A stretch of 64,000 nucleotides of DNA from Odiellus spinosus (GCA_963920705.1 OY987229.1:21147728-21211727); one strand, 5' to 3'; positions 12,901 to 27,900 are shown, counted from the stretch's first letter. The notes: generated from the sequence alone by a model not told the origin. Made by a program: numbers and translations.

Positions 12901-15900
12901 CTCAATCTCAATTTTTCTCAATCTCAATTTTTCTCAATCTCAATTTTTCTCAATCTCAATTTTTCTCAATCTCAATTTTTCTCAATCTCAATTTTTCTCA
13001 ATCTCAATTTTTCTCAATCTCAATTTTTCTCAATCTATATTTTTCTCAATCTATATTTTTCTCAATCTATATTTTTCTCAATCTATATTTTTCTCAATCT
13101 ATATTTTTCTCAATCTATATTTTTCTCAATCTATATTTTTCTCAATCTATATTTTTCTCAATCTCAATTTTTCTCAATCTCAATTTTTCTCAATCTCAAT
13201 TTTTCTCAATCTCAATTTTTCTCAATCTCAATTTTTCTCAATCTCAATTTTTCTCAATCTCAATTTTTCTCAATCTCAATTTTTCTCAATCTCAATTTTT
13301 TCTCAATCTCAATTTTTTCTCAATCTCAATTTTTTCTCAATCTCAATTTTTTCTCAATCTCAATTTTTTCTCAATCTCAATTTTTTCTCAATCTCAATTT
13401 TTTCTCAATCTCAATTTTTTCTCAATCTCAATTTTTTCTCAATCTCAATTTTTTCTCAATCTCAATTTTTTCTCAATCTCAATTTTTTCTCAATCTCAAT
13501 TTTTTCTCAATCTCAATTTTTTCTCAATCTCAATTTTTTCTCAATCTCAATTTTTTCTCAATCTCAATTTTTTCTCAATCTCAATTTTTTCTCAATCTCA
13601 ATTTTTTCTCAATCTCAATTTTTTCTCAATCTCAATTTTTTCTCAATCTCAATTTTTTCTCAATCTCAATTTTTTCTCAATCTCAATTTTTTCTCAATCT
13701 CAATTTTTTCTCAATCTCAATTTTTTCTCAATCTCAATTTTTTCTCAATCTCAATTTTTTCTCAATCTCAATTTTTTCTCAATCTCAATTTTTTTCTCAA
13801 TCTCAATTTTTTTCTCAAACTCAATTTTTTTCTCAAACTCAATTTTTTTCTCAAACTCAATTTTTTTCTCAAACTCAATTTTTTTCTCAAACTCAATTTT
13901 TTTCTCAAACTCAATTTTTTTCTCAATCTCAATTTTTTCTCAATCTCAATTTTTCTCGTTTTTTCTTTACAAAGAGACAACGATGACTCGTATCACATGC
14001 TCGTTAGTGAATTCTTTCGTCAACGTCCAGACTGTAATATTGCACGATTTTAACACTAGGCTAATGAGCTTTTAAATAGACACTTCCACAGAAGGATGAT
14101 TTATATAAAATTCTGATATTACTAACAGCTCGGTTATTAATTATTTGCGAATAGGTTTGACCGAAAGCGGAAGTGAGTTGTTCCACACTATCGTCAGAAA
14201 GCACCCATTTCGACTGTGAAACTTTGTTGTTGCCGACATCGAGGTACGAATAGGCTTCCCCTAAGGCGATCAATTTATTTTTTGATCCAGAGTCTTGAGG
14301 TAGCTTGTAGATTATCTGCCTAAAATAAAAAAAAAATCTATTTTTAATGCTTAAGCTTTAAATTCCTCTCGCGAAGCTTAGCAAAGGGTACCAGAATCAA
14401 AATTTCATTGTTATAGAATTTGGACATCAAATTAAATTTTAATCGTTGTTTTCCATTTCGCGTGAGTTATTGGCTTCGTGGTATAAAGGACTCTGACGCG
14501 GTTAAGGAGGTGGGGGGGATCAAATTCAGATATTGTTAAGGAATGTGCGTCTTAAATTAAAGGGTTATTGTTATTTCTTTTCTTGCGTGAAGTAAGGCTT
14601 CGTGGTAAAAAGGGCTATCGCGGAGCAATATGCGCCTTAATCGAATGCAGCTGGAAGTTATGTTTGTATCGTTTTCGTTAGTTTACATTTATTTAATCCT
14701 AGATTCGTGGTAGATCGAGGGGGCGGTTCGAAAGATATCAAGTTTTCTCAATCTCAAGTTTTCTCAATCTCAAGTTTTCTCAATCTCAAGTTTTCTCAAT
14801 CTCAAGTTTTCTCAATCTCAAGTTTTCTCAATCTCAAGTTTTCTCATTCTCAAGTTTTCTCAATCTCAAGTTTTCTCAATCTCAAGTTTTCTCAATCTCC
14901 AGTTTTCTCAATCTCCATTTTTCTCAATCTCCATTTTTCTCAATCTCCATTTTTCTCAATCTCCATTTTTCTCAATCTCCATTTTTCTCAATCTCCATTT
15001 TTCTCAATCTCCATTTTTCTCAATCTCCATTTTTCTCAATCTCCATTTTTCTCAATCTCCATTTTTCTCAATCTCCATTTTTCTCAATCTCCATTTTTCT
15101 CAATCTCCATTTTTCTCAATCTCCATTTTTCTCAATCTCCATTTTTCTCAATCTCCATTTTTCTCAATCTCCATTTTTCTCAATCTCCATTTTTCTCAAT
15201 CTCAATTTTTCTCAATCTCAATTTTTCTCAATCTCAATCTCAATCTCAAAAATCTCAATTTTCCAAATCTCAAAAATCTCAATTTTCCAAATCCAAAAAT
15301 CTCAATTTTCCAAATCTCAAAAATCTCGATTTTCCAAATCTCAAAAATCTCGATTTTCCAAATCTCAAAAATCTCGATTTTCCAAATCTCAAAAATCTCG
15401 ATTTTCCAAATCTCAAAAATCTCGATTTTCCAAATCTCAAAAATCTCGATTTTCCAAATCTCAAAAATCTCGATTTTCCAAATCTCAAAAATCTCGATTT
15501 TCCAAATCTCAAAAATCTCGATTTTCCAAATCTCAAAAATCTCGATTTTCCAAATCTCAAAAATCTCGATTTTCCAAATCTCAAAAATCTCGATTTTCCA
15601 AATCTCAAAAATCTCGATTTTTCAAATCTCAAAAATCTCGATTTTTCAAATCTCAAAAATCTCGATTTTCCAAATCTCAAAAATCTCGATTTTTCAAATC
15701 TCAAAAATCTCGATTTTTCAAATCTCAAAAATATCGATTTTTCAAATCTCAAAAATATCGATTTTTCAAATCTCAAAAATCTCGATTTTTCAAATCTCAA
15801 AAATCTCGATTTTTCAAATCTCAAAAATCTCGATTTTTCAAATCTCAAAATTCTCGATTTTTCAAATCTCAAAAATCTCGATTTTTCAAATCTCAAAAAT

Positions 15901-18900
15901 CTCGATTTTTCAAATCTCAAAAATCTCGATTTTTCAAATCTCAAAAATCTCGATTTTTCAAATCTCAAAAATCTCGATTAAAAATCTCGATTTTTCAAAT
16001 CTCAAAAATCTCGATTTTTCAAATCTCAAAAATCTCGATTTTTCAAATCTCAAAAATCTCGATTTTTCAAATCTCAAAAATCTCGATTTTTCAAATCTCA
16101 AAAATCTCGATTTTTCAAATCTCAAAAATCTCGATTTTTCAAATCTCAAAAATCTCGATTTTTCAAATCTCAAAAATCTCGATTTTTCAAATCTCAAAAA
16201 TCTCGATTTTTCAAATCTCAAAAATCTCGATTTTTCAAATCTCAAAAATCTCGATTTTTCAAATCTCAAAAATCTCGATTTTTCAAATCTCAAAAATCTC
16301 GATTTTTCAAATCTCAAAAATCTCGATTTTTCAAATCTCAAAAATCTCGATTTTTCAAATCTCAAAAATCTCGATTTTTCAAATCTCAAAAATCTCGATT
16401 TTTCAAATCTCAAAAATCTCGATTTTTCAAATCTCAAAAATCTCGATTTTTCAAATCTCAAAAATCTCGATTTTTCAAATCTCAAAAATCTCGATTTTTC
16501 AAATCTCAAAAATCTCGATTTTTCAAATCTCAAAAATCTCGATTTTTCAAATCTCAAAAATCTCGATTTTTCAAATCTCAAAAATCTCGATTTTTCAAAT
16601 CTCAAAAATCTCGATTTTTCAAATCTCAAAAATCTCGATTTTTCAAATCTCAAAAATCTCGATTTTTCAAATCTCAAAAATCTCGATTTTTCAAATCTCA
16701 AAAATCTCGATTTTTCAAATCTCAAAAATCTCGATTTTTCAAATCTCAAAAATCTCGATTTTTCAAATCTCAAAAATCTCGATTTTTCAAATCTCAAAAA
16801 TCTCGATTTTTCAAATCTCAAAAATCTCGATTTTTCAAATCTCAAAAATCTCGATTTTTCAAATCTCAAAAATCTCGATTTTTCAAATCTCAAAAATCTC
16901 GATTTTTCAAATCTCAAAAATCTCGATTTTTCAAATCTCAAAAATCTCGATTTTTCAAATCTCAAAAATCTCGATTTTTCAAATCTCAAAAATCTCGATT
17001 TTTCAAATCTCAAAAATCTCGATTTTTCAAATCTCAAAAATCTCGATTTTTCAAATCTCAAAAAATCTCGATTTTTCAAATCTCAAAAAATCTCGATTTT
17101 TCAAATCTCAAAAAATCTCGATTTTTCAAATCTCAAAAAATCTCGATTTTTCAAATCTCAAAAAATCTCGATTTTTCAAATCTCAAAAAATCTCGATTTT
17201 TCAAATCTCAAAAAATCTCGATTTTTCAAATCTCAAAAAATCTCGATTTTTCAAATCTCAAAAAATCTCGATTTTTCAAATCTCAAAAAATCTCGATTTT
17301 TCAAATCTCAAAAAATCTCGATTTTTCAAATCTCAAAAAATCTCGATTTTTCAAATCTCAAAAAATCTCGATTTTTCAAATCTCAAAAAATCTCGATTTT
17401 TCAAATCTCAAAAAATCTCGATTTTTCAAATCTCAAAAAATCTCGATTTTTCAAATCTCAAAAATCTCGATTTTTCAAATCTCAAAAATCTCGATTTTTC
17501 AAATCTCAAAAATCTCGATTTTTCAAATCTCAAAAATCTCGATTTTTCAAATCTCAAAAATCTCGATTTTTCAAATCTCAAAAATCTCGATTTTTCAAAT
17601 CTCAAAAATCTCGATTTTTCAAATCTCAAAAATCTCGATTTTTCAAATCTCAAAAATCTCGATTTTTCAAATCTCAAAAATCTCGATTTTTCAAATCTCA
17701 AAAATCTCGATTTTTCAAATCTCAAAAATCTCGATTTTTCAAATCTCAAAAATCTCGATTTTTCAAATCTCAAAAATCTCGATTTTTCAAATCTCAAAAA
17801 TCTCGATTTTTCAAATCTCAAAAATCTCGATTTTTCAAATCTCAAAAATCTCGATTTTTCAAATCTCAAAAATCTCGATTTTTCAAATCTCAAAAATCTC
17901 GATTTTTCAAATCTCAAAAATCTCGATTTTTCAAATCTCAAAAATCTCGATTTTTCAAATCTCAAAAAATCTCGATTTTTCCCAATCCCAATTTTCCCAA
18001 TCCAATCCTAATTGTATTTTTACAGGGGGTGTATTTATCGATCGGTCGTTTTTACAGGGGGTGTATTTATCGATCGGTCGTTTTTACAGAGGGTGTATTT
18101 ATCGGTCGTTTTTACAGGGGGTGTATTTATCCATCGGTCGTTTTTACAGGGAGTGTATTTATCCATCGGTCGTTTTTACAGGGGTGTATTTATCCATCGG
18201 TCGTTTTTACAGGGGGTGTATTTATCCATCGGTCGTTTTTACAGGGGGTGTATTTATCGATCGGTTGTTTTTACAGGGGGTGTATTTATCGATCGGTCGA
18301 TTTTACAGGGGTTGTATTTATCGATCGGTCGTTTTTACAGGGGGTGTATTTATCGATCGGTCGTTTTTACAGGGGGTTTATTTATCGATCGGTCGTTTTT
18401 ACAGGGGTGTATTTATCGATCGGTCGTTTTAACAGGGGGTGAATTTATCGATCGTTTTTACAGGAGGTGTATTTATCCATCGGTCGTTTTTACAGGGGGT
18501 GTTTTTATCCATCGGTCGTTTCTACAGGGGGTGTTTTTATCCATCGGTCGTTTTTACAGGGGGTGTATTTATCCATCGGTCGTTTTTACAGGGGGTGTAT
18601 TTATCGATCGGTCGTTTTTACAGGGGGTGTATTTATCGATCGGTCGTTTTTACAGGGGGTGTATTTATCGATCGGTCGTTTTTACAGGGGGTGTATTTAT
18701 CGATCGGTCGTTTTTACAGGGGGTGTATTTATCGGTCGTTTTTACAGGGGGTGTATTTATCGATCGTTTTTACAGGAGGTGTATTTATCCATCGGTCGTT
18801 TTTACAGGGGTTGTTTTTATCCATCGGTCGTTTTTACAGGGGGTGTATTTATCCATCGGTCGTTTTTACAGGGGGTGTATTTATCCATCGGTCGTTTTTA

Positions 18901-21900
18901 CAGGGGGTGTATTTATCGATCGGTCGTTTTTACATGGGGTGTATTTATCGATCGGTCGTTTTTACAGGGGGTGTATTTATCGATCGGTCGATTTTACAGG
19001 GGGTGTATTTATCGATCGGTCATTTTTACAGGGGTGTATTTATCGATCGGTCGTTTTTACAGGGGGTGTATTTATCGATCGGTCGTTTTTACAGGGGGTG
19101 TATTTATCGATCGGTCGTTTTTACAGGGGGTGTATTTATCGATCGGTCGTTTTTACAGGGGGTGTATTTATCGATCGGTCGTTTTTACAGGGGGTGTATT
19201 TATCGATCGGTCGTTTTTACAGGGGGTGTATTTATCGATCGGTCGTTTTTACAGGGGGTGTATTTATCGATCGGTCGTTTTTACAGGGTGTATATTTATC
19301 GATCGGTCGTTTTTACAGGGGGTGTATTTATCGATCGGTCGTTTTTACAGGGGGTGTATTTTTACAGGGGGGTATTTTTACAGGGGGGTATTTTTAAAGG
19401 GGTTTTTTTTACAGGGGGGTATTTTTACAGGGGGGTATTTTTACAGGGGGGTATTTTTACAGGGGGGTATTTTTACAGGGGGTATTTTTACAGGGGGGTA
19501 TTTTTACAGGGGGGTATTTTTACAGGGGGGTATTTTTACAGGGGGTATTTTTACAGGGGGGTATTTTTACGGGGGGTATTTTTACGGGGGGTATTTTTAC
19601 GGGGGGTATTTTTACGGGGGGTATTTTTACGGGGGGTGTATTTTTACGGGGGGTGTATTTTACGGGGGTTGTATTTTACAGGGGGTGTATTTTTACAGGG
19701 GGTGTAATTTTACAGGGGGTGTATTTTTACAGGGGGTGTATTTTTACAGGGGGTGTATTTTTACAGGGGGTGTATTTTTACAGGGGGTGTATTTTTACAG
19801 GGGGTGTATTTTTACAGGGGGTGTATTTTTACAGGGGGTGTATTTTTACAGGGGGTGTATTTTTACAGGGGGTGTATTTTTACAGGGGGTGTATTTTTAC
19901 AGGGGGTGTATTTTTACAGGGGGTGTATTTTTACAGGGGGTGTATTTTTACAGGGGGTGTATTTTTACAGGGGGTGTATTTTTACAGGGGGTGTATTTTT
20001 ACAGGGGGTGTATTTTTACAGGGGGTGTATTTTTACAGGGGGTGTATTTTTACAGGGGGTGTATTTTTACAGGGGGTGTATTTTTACAGGGGGTGTATTT
20101 TTACAGGGGGTGTATTTTTACAGGGGGTGTATTTTTACAGGGGGTGTATTTTTACAGGGGGTGTATTTTTACAGGGGGTGTATTTTTACAGGGGGTGTAT
20201 TTTTACAGGGGGTGTATTTTTACAGGGGGTGTATTTTTACAGGGGGTGTATTTTTACAGGGGGTGTATTTTTACAGGGGGTGTATTTTTACAGGGGGTGT
20301 ATTTTTACAGGGGGTGTATTTTTACAGGGGGTGTATTTTTACAGGGGGTGTATTTTTACAGGGGGTGTATTTTTACAGGGGGTGTATTTTTACAGGGGGT
20401 GTATTTTTACAGGGGGTGTATTTTTACAGGGGGTGTATTTTTACAGGGGGTGTATTTTTACAGGGGGTGTATTTTTACAGGGGGTGTATTTTTACAGGGG
20501 GTGTATTTTTACAGGGGGTGTATTTTTACAGGGGGTGTATTTTTACAGGGGGTGTATTTTTACAGGGGGTGTATTTTTACAGGGGGTGTATTTTTACAGG
20601 GGGTGTATTTTTACAGGGGGTGTATTTTTACAGGGGGTGTATTTTTACAGGGGGTGTATTTTTACAGGGGGTGTATTTTTACAGGGGGTGTATTTTTACA
20701 GGGGGTGTATTTTTACAGGGGGTGTATTTTTACAGGGGGTGTATTTTTACAGGGGGTGTATTTTTACAGGGGGTGTATTTTTACAGGGGGTGTATTTTTA
20801 CAGGGGGTGTATTTTTACAGGGGGTGTATTTTTACAGGGGGTGTATTTTTACAGGGGGTGTATTTTTACAGGGGGTGTATTTTTACAGGGGGTGTATTTT
20901 TACAGGGGGTGTATTTTTACAGGGGGGGGGTGTATTTTTACAGGGGGTGTATTTTTACAGGGGGTGTATTTTTACAGGGGGTGTATTTTTACAGGGGGTG
21001 TATTTTTACAGGGGGTGTATTTTTACAGGGGGTGTATTTTTACAGGGGGTGTATTTTTACAGGGGGTGTATTTTTACAGGGGGTGTATTTTTACAGGGGG
21101 GTATTTTTACAGGGGTGTATTTTTACAGGGGGTGTATTTTTACAGGGGGTGTATTTTTACCTGTATCCCATTTTTCCCAATCCCAATTTTCCCAATTGTA
21201 TTTTTACAGGGGGTGTATTTATCGATCGTTCGATTTTACAGTGGGTTTATTTATCGATCGGTCGTTTTTACAGGGGTTGTATTTATCGATCGGTCGTTTT
21301 TACAGGGGGTGTATTTATCGATCGGTCGTTTTTACAGGGGGTGTATTTATCGATCGGTCGTTTTAACAGGGGGTGTATTTATCGATCGGTCGTTTTTACA
21401 AGGGGTGAATTTATCGATCGGTCGTTTTTACAGGGGGTGTATTTATCGATTGGTCGTTTTTACAGGGGGTGTTTTTATCGATCGGTCGTTTTTACAGGGG
21501 GTGTATTTATCGATCGGTCGTTTTTACAGGGGGTGTATTTATCGATCGGTCGTTTTTACAGGGGGTGTATTTATCGATCGGTCGTTTTTACAGGGGGTGT
21601 ATTTATCGATCGGTCGTTTTTACAGGGGGTGTATTTATCGATCGGTCGTTTTTACAGGGGGTGTATTTATCGATCGGTCGTTTTTACAGGGGGTGTATTT
21701 ATCGATCGGTCGTTTTTACAGGGGGTGTATTTATCGATCGGTCGTTTTTACAGGGGGTGTATTTATCGATCGGTCGTTTTTACAGGGGGTGTATTTATCG
21801 ATCGGTCGTTTTTACAGGGGGTGTATTTATCGATCGGTCGTTTTTACAGGGGGTGTATTTATCGATCGGTCGTTTTTACAGGGGGTGTATTTATCGATCG

Positions 21901-24900
21901 GTCCTTTTTACAGGGGGTGTATTAATCGATCGGTCCTTTTTACAGGGGGTGTATTTATCGATCGGTCCTTTTTACAGGGAGTGTATTTATCGATCGGTCC
22001 TTTTTACAGGGGGTGTATTTATCGATCGGTCCTTTTTACAGGGGGTGTATTTATCGATCGGTCCTTTTTACAGGGGGTGTATTTATCGATCGGTCCTTTT
22101 TACAGGGGGTGTATTTATCGATCGGTCCTTTTTACAGGGGGTGTATTTATCGATCGGTCCTTTTTACAGGGGGTGTATTTATCGATCGGTCCTTTTTACA
22201 GGGGGTGTATTTATCGATCGGTCCTTTTTACAGGGGGTGTATTTATCGATCGGTCCTTTTTACAGGGGGTGTATTTATCGATCGGTCCTTTTTACAGGGG
22301 GTGTATTTATCGATCGGTCCTTTTTACAGGGGGTGTATTTATCGATCGGTCCTTTTTACAGGGGGTGTATTTATCGATCGGTCCTTTTTACAGGGGGTGT
22401 ATTTATCGATCGGTCGTTTTTACAGGGGGTGTATTTATCGATCGGTCGTTTTTACAGGGGGTGTATTTATCGATCGTTCGTTTTTACAGGGGGTGTATTT
22501 ATCGATCGTTCGTTTTTACAGGGGGTGTATTTATCGATAAGTCGTTTTTACAGGGGGTGTATTTATCGATCGGTCGTTTTTACAGGGGGTGTATTGATCG
22601 ATAAATACACCCCCTGTAAAAACGACCGATCGATAAATACACCCCCTGTAAAAACGACCGATCGATAAAATACACCCCCTGTAAAAACGACCGATCGATA
22701 AATACGCCCCCTGTAAAAACGACCGATCGATAAATACACCACCTGTAAAAACGACCGATCGATAAATACACACCCTGTAATAACGACCGATCGATAAATA
22801 CACCCCTGTAAAAACGACCGATCGATAAATTCACCCCCTGTAAAAACGACCGATCGATAAATATACCCCCATGTAAAAATATACCCCCATGTAAAAATAT
22901 ACCCCCCTGTAAAAATACACCCCCTGTAAAAATACACCCCCTGTAAAAATACACCCCCTGTAAAAATACACCCCCTGTAAAAATACACCCCCTGTAAAAA
23001 TACACCCCCTGTAAAAATACACCCCCTGTAAAAATACACCCCCTGTAAAAATACACCCCCTGTAAAAATACACCCCCTGTAAAAATACACCCCCTGTAAA
23101 AATACACCCCCTGTAAAAATACACCCCCTGTAAAAATACACCCCCTGTAAAAATACACCCCCTGTAAAAATACACCCCCTGTAAAAATACACCCCCTGTA
23201 AAAATACACCCCCTGTAAAAATACACCCCCTGTAAAAATACACCCCCTGTAAAAATACACCCCCTGTAAAAATACACCCCCTGTAAAAATACACCCCCTG
23301 TAAAAATACACCCCCTGTAAAAATACACCCCCTGTAAAAATACACCCCCTGTAAAAATACACCCCCTGTAAAAATACACCCCCTGTAAAAATACACCCCC
23401 TGTAAAAATACACCCCCTGTAAAAATACACCCCCTGTAAAAATACACCCCCTGTAAAAATACACCCCCTGTAAAAATACACCCCCTGTAAAAATACACCC
23501 CCTGTAAAAATACCCCCTGTAAAAATACCCCCCTGAAAAAATACACCCCCTGTAAAAATACACCCCCTGTAAAAATACACCCCCTGTAAAATTACACCCC
23601 CTGTAAAATTACACTCCCTGTAAAATTACACCCCCTGTAAAAATACACCCCCTGTAAAAATACACCCCCTGTAAAAATACCCCCCTGTAAAAATACCCCC
23701 CTGTAAAAATACCCCCCTGTGAAAAATACCCCCCTGTAAAAATACCCCCTGTAAAAATACACCCCCTGTAAAAACGACCGATCGATAAATACACCCCCTG
23801 TAAAAACGACCGATCGATAAATACACCCCCTGTAAAAACGACCGATCGATAAATACACCCCCTGTAAAAACGACCGATCGATAAATACACCCCCTGTAAA
23901 AACGACCGATCGATAAATAACCGATCGATAAATACACCCCCTGTAAAAATACACCCCTGTAAAAATACACCCCCTGTAAAAATACACCCAGAGTAAAAAT
24001 ACACCCCCTGTAAAAATACACCCCCTGTAAAAATACACCCCCTGTAAATATACACCCCCTGTAAAAATACACCCCCTGTAAAAATACACCCCCTGTAAAA
24101 ATACACCCCCTGTAAAAATACACCCCCTGTAAAAATACACCCCCTGTAAAAATACACCCCCTGTAAAATTACACCCCCTGTAAAAATACACCCCCTGTAA
24201 AAATACACCCCCTGTAAAAATACACCCCCTGTAAAAATACCCCCCTGTAAAAATACCCCCCTGTAAAAATACACCCCCTGTAAAAATACACCCCCTGTAA
24301 AAATACACCCCCTGTAAAAATACACCCCCTGTAAAAATACACCCCCTGTAAAAATACACCCCCTGTAAAAATACACCCCCTGTAAAAATACACCCCCTGT
24401 AAAAATACACCCCCTGTAAAAATACACCCCCTGTAAAAATACACCCCCTGTAAAAATACACCCCCTGTAAAAATACACCCCCTGTAAAAATACACCCCCT
24501 GTAAAAATACACCCCCTGTAAAAATACACCCCCTGTAAAAATACCCCCTGTAAAAATACCCCCCTGAAAAAATACACCCCCTGTAAAAATACACCCCCTG
24601 TAAAAATACACCCCCTGTAAAATTACACCCCCTGTAAAATTACACTCCCTGTAAAATTACACCCCCTGTAAAAATACACCCCCTGTAAAAATACACCCCC
24701 TGTAAAAATACCCCCCTGTAAAAATACCCCCCTGTAAAAATACCCCCCTGTGAAAAATACCCCCCTGTAAAAATACCCCCTGTAAAAATACACCCCCTGT
24801 AAAAACGACCGATCGATAAATACACCCCCTGTAAAAACGACCGATCGATAAATACACCCCCTGTAAAAACGACCGATCGATAAATACACCCCCTGTAAAA

Positions 24901-27900
24901 ACGACCGATCGATAAATACACCCCCTGTAAAAACGACCGATCGATAAATACACCAACTGTAAAAACGACCGATCGATAAATACACCCCCTGTAAAAATAC
25001 ACCCCTGTAAAAATACACCCCCTGTAAAAATACACCCAGAGTAAAAATACACCCCCTGTAAAAATACACCCCCTGTAAAAATACACCCCCTGTAAATATA
25101 CACCCCCTGTAAAAATACACCCCCTGTAAAAATACACCCCCTGTAAAAATACACCCCCTGTAAAAATACACCCCCTGTAAAAATACACCCCCTGTAAAAA
25201 TACACCCCCTGTAAAATTACACCCCCTGTAAAAATACACCCCCTGTAAAAATACACCCCCTGTAAAAATACACCCCCTGTAAAAATACCCCCCTGTAAAA
25301 ATACCCCCCTGTAAAAATACACCCCCTGTAAAAATACACCCCCTGTAAAAATACACCCCCTGTAAAAATACACCCCCTGTAAAAATACACCCCCTGTAAA
25401 AATACACCCCCTGTAAAAATACACCCCCTGTAAAAATACCCCCCCTGTAAAAATACCCCCCTGTAAAAATACACCCCCTGTAAAAATACACCCCCTGTAA
25501 AAATACACCCCCTGTAAAAATACACCCCCTGTAAAAATACACCCCCTGTAAAAATACACCCCCTGTAAAAATACACCCCCTGTAAAAATACACCCCCTGT
25601 AAAAATACACCCCCTGTAAAAATACACCCCCTGTAAAAATACCCCCCTGTAAAAACGACCGATCGATAAATACACCCCCTGTAAAAACGACCGATCGATA
25701 AATACACCCCCTGTAAAAACGACCGATCGATAAATACACCCCCTGTAAAAACGACCGATCGATAAATACACCCCCTGTAAAAACGACCGATCGATAAATA
25801 CACCCCCTGTAAAAACGACCGATCGATAAATACACCCCCTGTAAACACGACCGATCGATAAACACACCCCCTGTAGAAACGACCGATCGATAAATACACC
25901 CCCTGTAAAAACGACCGATCGATAAATACACCCCCTGTAAAAACGACCGATCGATAAATACACCCCCTGTAAAAACGACCGATCGATAAATACACCCCCT
26001 GTAAAAACGACCGATCGATAAATACACCCCCTGTAAAAACGACCGATCGATAAATACACCCCCTGTAAAAACGACCGATCGATAAATACACCCCCTGTAA
26101 AAATACCCCCCTGTAAAAATACACCCCCTGTAAAAATACACCCCCTGTAAAAATACACCCCCTGTAAAAATACACCCCCTGTAAAAATACACCCCCTGTA
26201 AAAATACACCCCCTGTAAAAATACACCCCCTGTACAAATACACCCCCTGTAAAAATACACCCCCTGTAAAAATACACCCCCTGTAAAAATACACCCCCTG
26301 TAAAAATACACCCCCTGTAAAAATACACCCCCTGTAAAAATACACCCCCTGTAAAAATACACCCCCTGTAAAAATACACCCCCTGTAAAAATACACCCCC
26401 TGTAAAAATACACCCCCTGTAAAAATACACCCCCTGTAAAAATACACCCCCTGTAAAAATACACCCCCTGTAAAAATACACCCCCTGTAAAAATACACCC
26501 CCTGTAAAAATACACCCCCTGTAAAAATACACCCCCTGTAAAAATACACCCCCTGTAAAAATACACCCCCTGTAAAAATACACCCCCTGTAAAAATACAC
26601 CCCCTGTAAAAATACACCCCCTGTAAAAATACACCCCCTGTAAAAATACACCCCCTGTAAAAATACACCCCCTGTAAAAATACACCCCCTGTAAAAATAC
26701 ACCCCCTGTAAAAATACACCCCCTGTAAAAATACACCCCTTGTAAAAATACACCCCCTGTAAAAATACACCCCCTGTAAAAATACACCCCCTGTAAAAAT
26801 ACACCCCCTGTAAAAATACACCCCCTGTAAAAATACACCCCCTGTAAAAATACACCCCCTGTAAAAATACACCCCCTGTAAAAATACACCCCCTGTAAAA
26901 ATACACCCCTTGTAAAAATACACCCCCTGTAAAAATACACCCCCTGTAAAAATACACCCCCTGTAAAAATACACCCCCTGTAAAAATACACCCCCTGTAA
27001 AAATACACCCCCTGTAAAAATACACCCCCTGTAAAAATACACCCCCTGTAAAAATACACCCCCTGTAAAAATACACCCCCTGTAAAAATACACCCCCTGT
27101 AAAAATACACCCCCTGTAAAAATACACACCCTGTAAAAATACACCCCCTGTAAAAATACACCCCCTGTAAAAATACACAACCTGTAAAAATACACCCCCT
27201 GTAAAGATACCCCCTGTAAAAATACCCCCCTGTAAAAATACACCCCCTGCAAAAACGACCGATCGATAAATACACCCCCTGTAAAAACGACCGATCGATA
27301 AATACACCCCCTGTAAAAACGACCGATCGATAAATACACCCCCTGTTAAAACGACCGATCGATAAATACACCCCCTGTAAAAACGACCGATCGATAAATA
27401 CACCCCCTGTAAACACGACCGATCGATAAACACACCCCCTGTAAAAACGACCGATCGATAAATACACCCCCTGTAAAAACGACCGATCGATAAATACACC
27501 CCCTGTAAAAACGACCGATCGATAAATACACCCCCTGTAAAAACGACCGATCGATAAATACACCCCCTGTAAAAACGACCGATCGATAAATACACCCCCT
27601 GTAAAAACGACCGATCGATAAATACACCCCCTGTAAAAACGACCGATCGATAAATACACCCCCTGTAAAAACGACCGATCGATAAATATACCCCCTGTAA
27701 AAACGACCGATCGATAAATACACCCCCTGTAAAAACGACCGATCGATAAATACACCCCCTGTAAAAACGACCGATCGATAAATACACCCCCTGTAAAAAG
27801 ACCGATCGATAAATACACCCCCTGTAAAAACGACCGATCGATAAATACACCAACTGTAAAAACGACCGATCGATAAATACACCCCCTGTAAAAATACCCC

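Noticed and set aside
12614-14053. 479-codon frame of FSQSQFF / ISIFLNLN repeats
   Set aside because: By-product of a 16-18 bp minisatellite in DNase II intron 2; it has no codon bias and overlaps the intron.
14061-14273. 70-codon frame ending LKAH as a stand-alone gene
   Set aside because: It is DNase II exon 2 read through its donor (GTTAGT, 14126-14121) into intron 2.
14707-17965. Frames of FEKSRFLR or FPNLKNLD repeats on both strands
   Set aside because: 24-bp tandem repeat, a multiple of three, open on both strands; not a protein.
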